From: an uncultured Phycisphaerales bacterium
Lineage (GTDB): Bacteria; Planctomycetota; Phycisphaerae; Phycisphaerales; SM1A02
Reading direction: 5' to 3'
NCBI GenBank assembly: GCA_946886375.1
Contig: CAMPIL010000201.1
Location: forward strand, 1 to 6,701
DNA length: 6,701 nt
The translations under genes and the position numbers were made by a program. The notes beneath the pieces were generated by a model, which searched no databases, was not told the origin of the DNA, and worked only from the letters and a program-made list of their open reading frames with translations. Position 1 is the first letter of the stretch; every line of letters begins with the position of its first letter. Positions 5,878-6,701 of the stretch are shown here, piece after piece.

Positions 5878-6701
5878 TTAATTGGGAGTGGGCAAAGGAA
5901 CCAGCCGCGCCTTGGGGTCGCCCAGCGGCCCCGTCACCTCAATGCAGTACAGTGCATCGCTGACGCCGCCGACGATATCGCGGACCAGGGGAACGGCCCC
6001 GCGATTGTGGAATCGCGTGTGCAGTTCCAGCGTGTCGAAGTCCATCTCGCCCTCGCCTGAGAGTTGCAGCATGGACATGTTGCCCAATGTGCTCTCAAAC
6101 ACGATGCGTTCGAACACGATGCGATCGCCCTCGAGGTACATTTCTGCGTCGGCAAAATCCAGGTTGCCGCCCAGCGGCATCGAGAGTTGAGCCACCTGCA
6201 TCAACTGCACAAGCATGGGGATGTTCACCATGCGTCCGTGCAGGACGCGAACAGAGGCGCGGCCCCGGCGAGAAGACGGATCATCGCGAACGCCTGACAT
6301 CGCCAGCGTCGCGTACACCTCGCCGCGCGCGTCGTTGGCGCGGCCGGTTTCCTTCTCACTTGTGGACGGCTTGGCTCCGGCGATTGCAAAACGATTGACC
6401 GGCACCCCCACCATGTTCACAGTCGCCTGGTAGTCGCCCGGGCCAATCAGGCTTGTCCAGGCCTGGGCGGTTATGACGCCGTCTGCAGCGTTGGCGCGGA
6501 CCGATGGAATCTGAAGCACCGTGCCTTCATCGGTCAGCAGCGCCTGTGCTTCAAGTTCCGTCATGGTCTGGCCCAATGCGCGAGCCGAATCTGCGTGAAT
6601 GAGAATATCGAGCATCAGCGGCTCGCCCGGCTTGTGCAGAAGGTCAATGTCCGCGCTGCCAGCCACTTCGCGCACGATTCCATCGAGCTTGAGGCCGCTG
6701 T
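5878..6701 (-). CDS. AsmA-like protein, C-terminal part (partial, runs off window)
   Basis: The reading frame is open to the right edge, so only the last 273 residues are seen; a GTG at 6675 is an internal Val codon, not a start. The visible part looks like the C-terminal region of AsmA/TamB-superfamily proteins. It has repeated beta-rich stretches (GLKLDGIVREVAGSADIDLL, then DYQATVNMVGVPVNRF), the MPLGGNLDFADAEMYLEGDRIVFERIVFES segment, the LSGEGEMDFDTLELHTRF strand pair, and the usual ending VTGPLGDPKARLVPLP. Family members are large, anchored in the inner membrane by an N-terminal helix, and have been linked to phospholipid transport and outer-membrane assembly. That role is family knowledge, not something shown here. 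It is upstream of, and in frame with, the LOG gene: its TAA (5880-5878) is followed by 13 open codons and the LOG ATG. An Arg/Ser-rich loop (about residues 112-145) interrupts the beta pattern. Assignment to the superfamily is fairly firm; the subfamily is not. Confidence 0.8.
   Translation of the reverse strand, partial: SGLKLDGIVREVAGSADIDLLHKPGEPLMLDILIHADSARALGQTMTELEAQALLTDEGTVLQIPSVRANAADGVITAQAWTSLIGPGDYQATVNMVGVPVNRFAIAGAKPSTSEKETGRANDARGEVYATLAMSGVRDDPSSRRGRASVRVLHGRMVNIPMLVQLMQVAQLSMPLGGNLDFADAEMYLEGDRIVFERIVFESTLGNMSMLQLSGEGEMDFDTLELHTRFHNRGAVPLVRDIVGGVSDALYCIEVTGPLGDPKARLVPLPTPN
6098..6127. repeat. 15 bp tandem repeat inside the AsmA-like gene
   Basis: Two adjacent 15 bp units, starting AACACGATGCG, differ at one base. 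In the protein they give RIVFE-RIVFE in frame. Confidence 0.7.

Noticed and set aside
4723..6060. A 445-codon open frame on the plus strand, antisense to the LOG gene and the end of the AsmA-like gene.
   Set aside because: Its codons lie exactly opposite the codons of both minus-strand genes, which share one frame. Stops there would need sense TTA, CTA or TCA codons, which are rare in GC-rich genes. The minus-strand proteins have clear family motifs; this product has none.
1..6701. A novel defence, mobile or biosynthetic system.
   Set aside because: All genes but one fall in common families, and no transposase, integrase, nuclease, toxin pair, repeat array or reverse transcriptase is visible on either strand.

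Overview
The window is a GC-rich, densely coding bacterial chromosome segment. I read five protein-coding genes, four complete and one cut by the right edge, and no RNA gene, insertion sequence, CRISPR array or phage gene. The lineage is most likely Planctomycetota, perhaps near Phycisphaerae. This rests on the style of the proteins: a glutamyl-tRNA synthetase with a large insertion after its KMSKR loop, a long-type LOG family protein, an AsmA-like protein and Ala/Pro-rich lipoproteins. Weak or absent Shine-Dalgarno sequences at most starts also fit. This is inference from remembered family features, not a database result.

Layout from right to left. (1) On the minus strand, the C-terminal part of an AsmA-like protein (6701-5878, running off the window) is followed by a long LOG-family Rossmann protein (ATG at 5838, stop at 4786). 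The two lie in the same reading frame, separated by one TAA and 13 open codons. The gap holds a good sigma-70-like promoter candidate placed almost on the ATG. (2) On the plus strand, a single membrane-anchored serine alpha/beta hydrolase (3825-4796) converges on the LOG gene and overlaps it by 11 bp. (3) After a 134 bp divergent intergenic region (3691-3824), a tight minus-strand operon runs to the left edge: an unrecognised lipoprotein (3690-2719), a CDP-diacylglycerol--serine O-phosphatidyltransferase (pssA, 2722-1802, ATGA overlap) and glutamyl-tRNA synthetase (gltX, 1780-32, after a 21 bp gap).

How the genes work together. The unknown lipoprotein is translationally coupled to the enzyme that commits CDP-diacylglycerol to phosphatidylserine and phosphatidylethanolamine. 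The AsmA-like protein belongs to a superfamily linked to lipid transport and outer-membrane homeostasis. The hydrolase is also tethered to the envelope. An envelope or lipid theme is therefore plausible, but nothing visible proves a joint pathway. gltX and the LOG protein are housekeeping passengers.

I found no convincing new multi-gene system. The items most worth checking are the two apparently leaderless starts (3690 and 5838), the unknown lipoprotein coupled to pssA, and the GluRS insertion.
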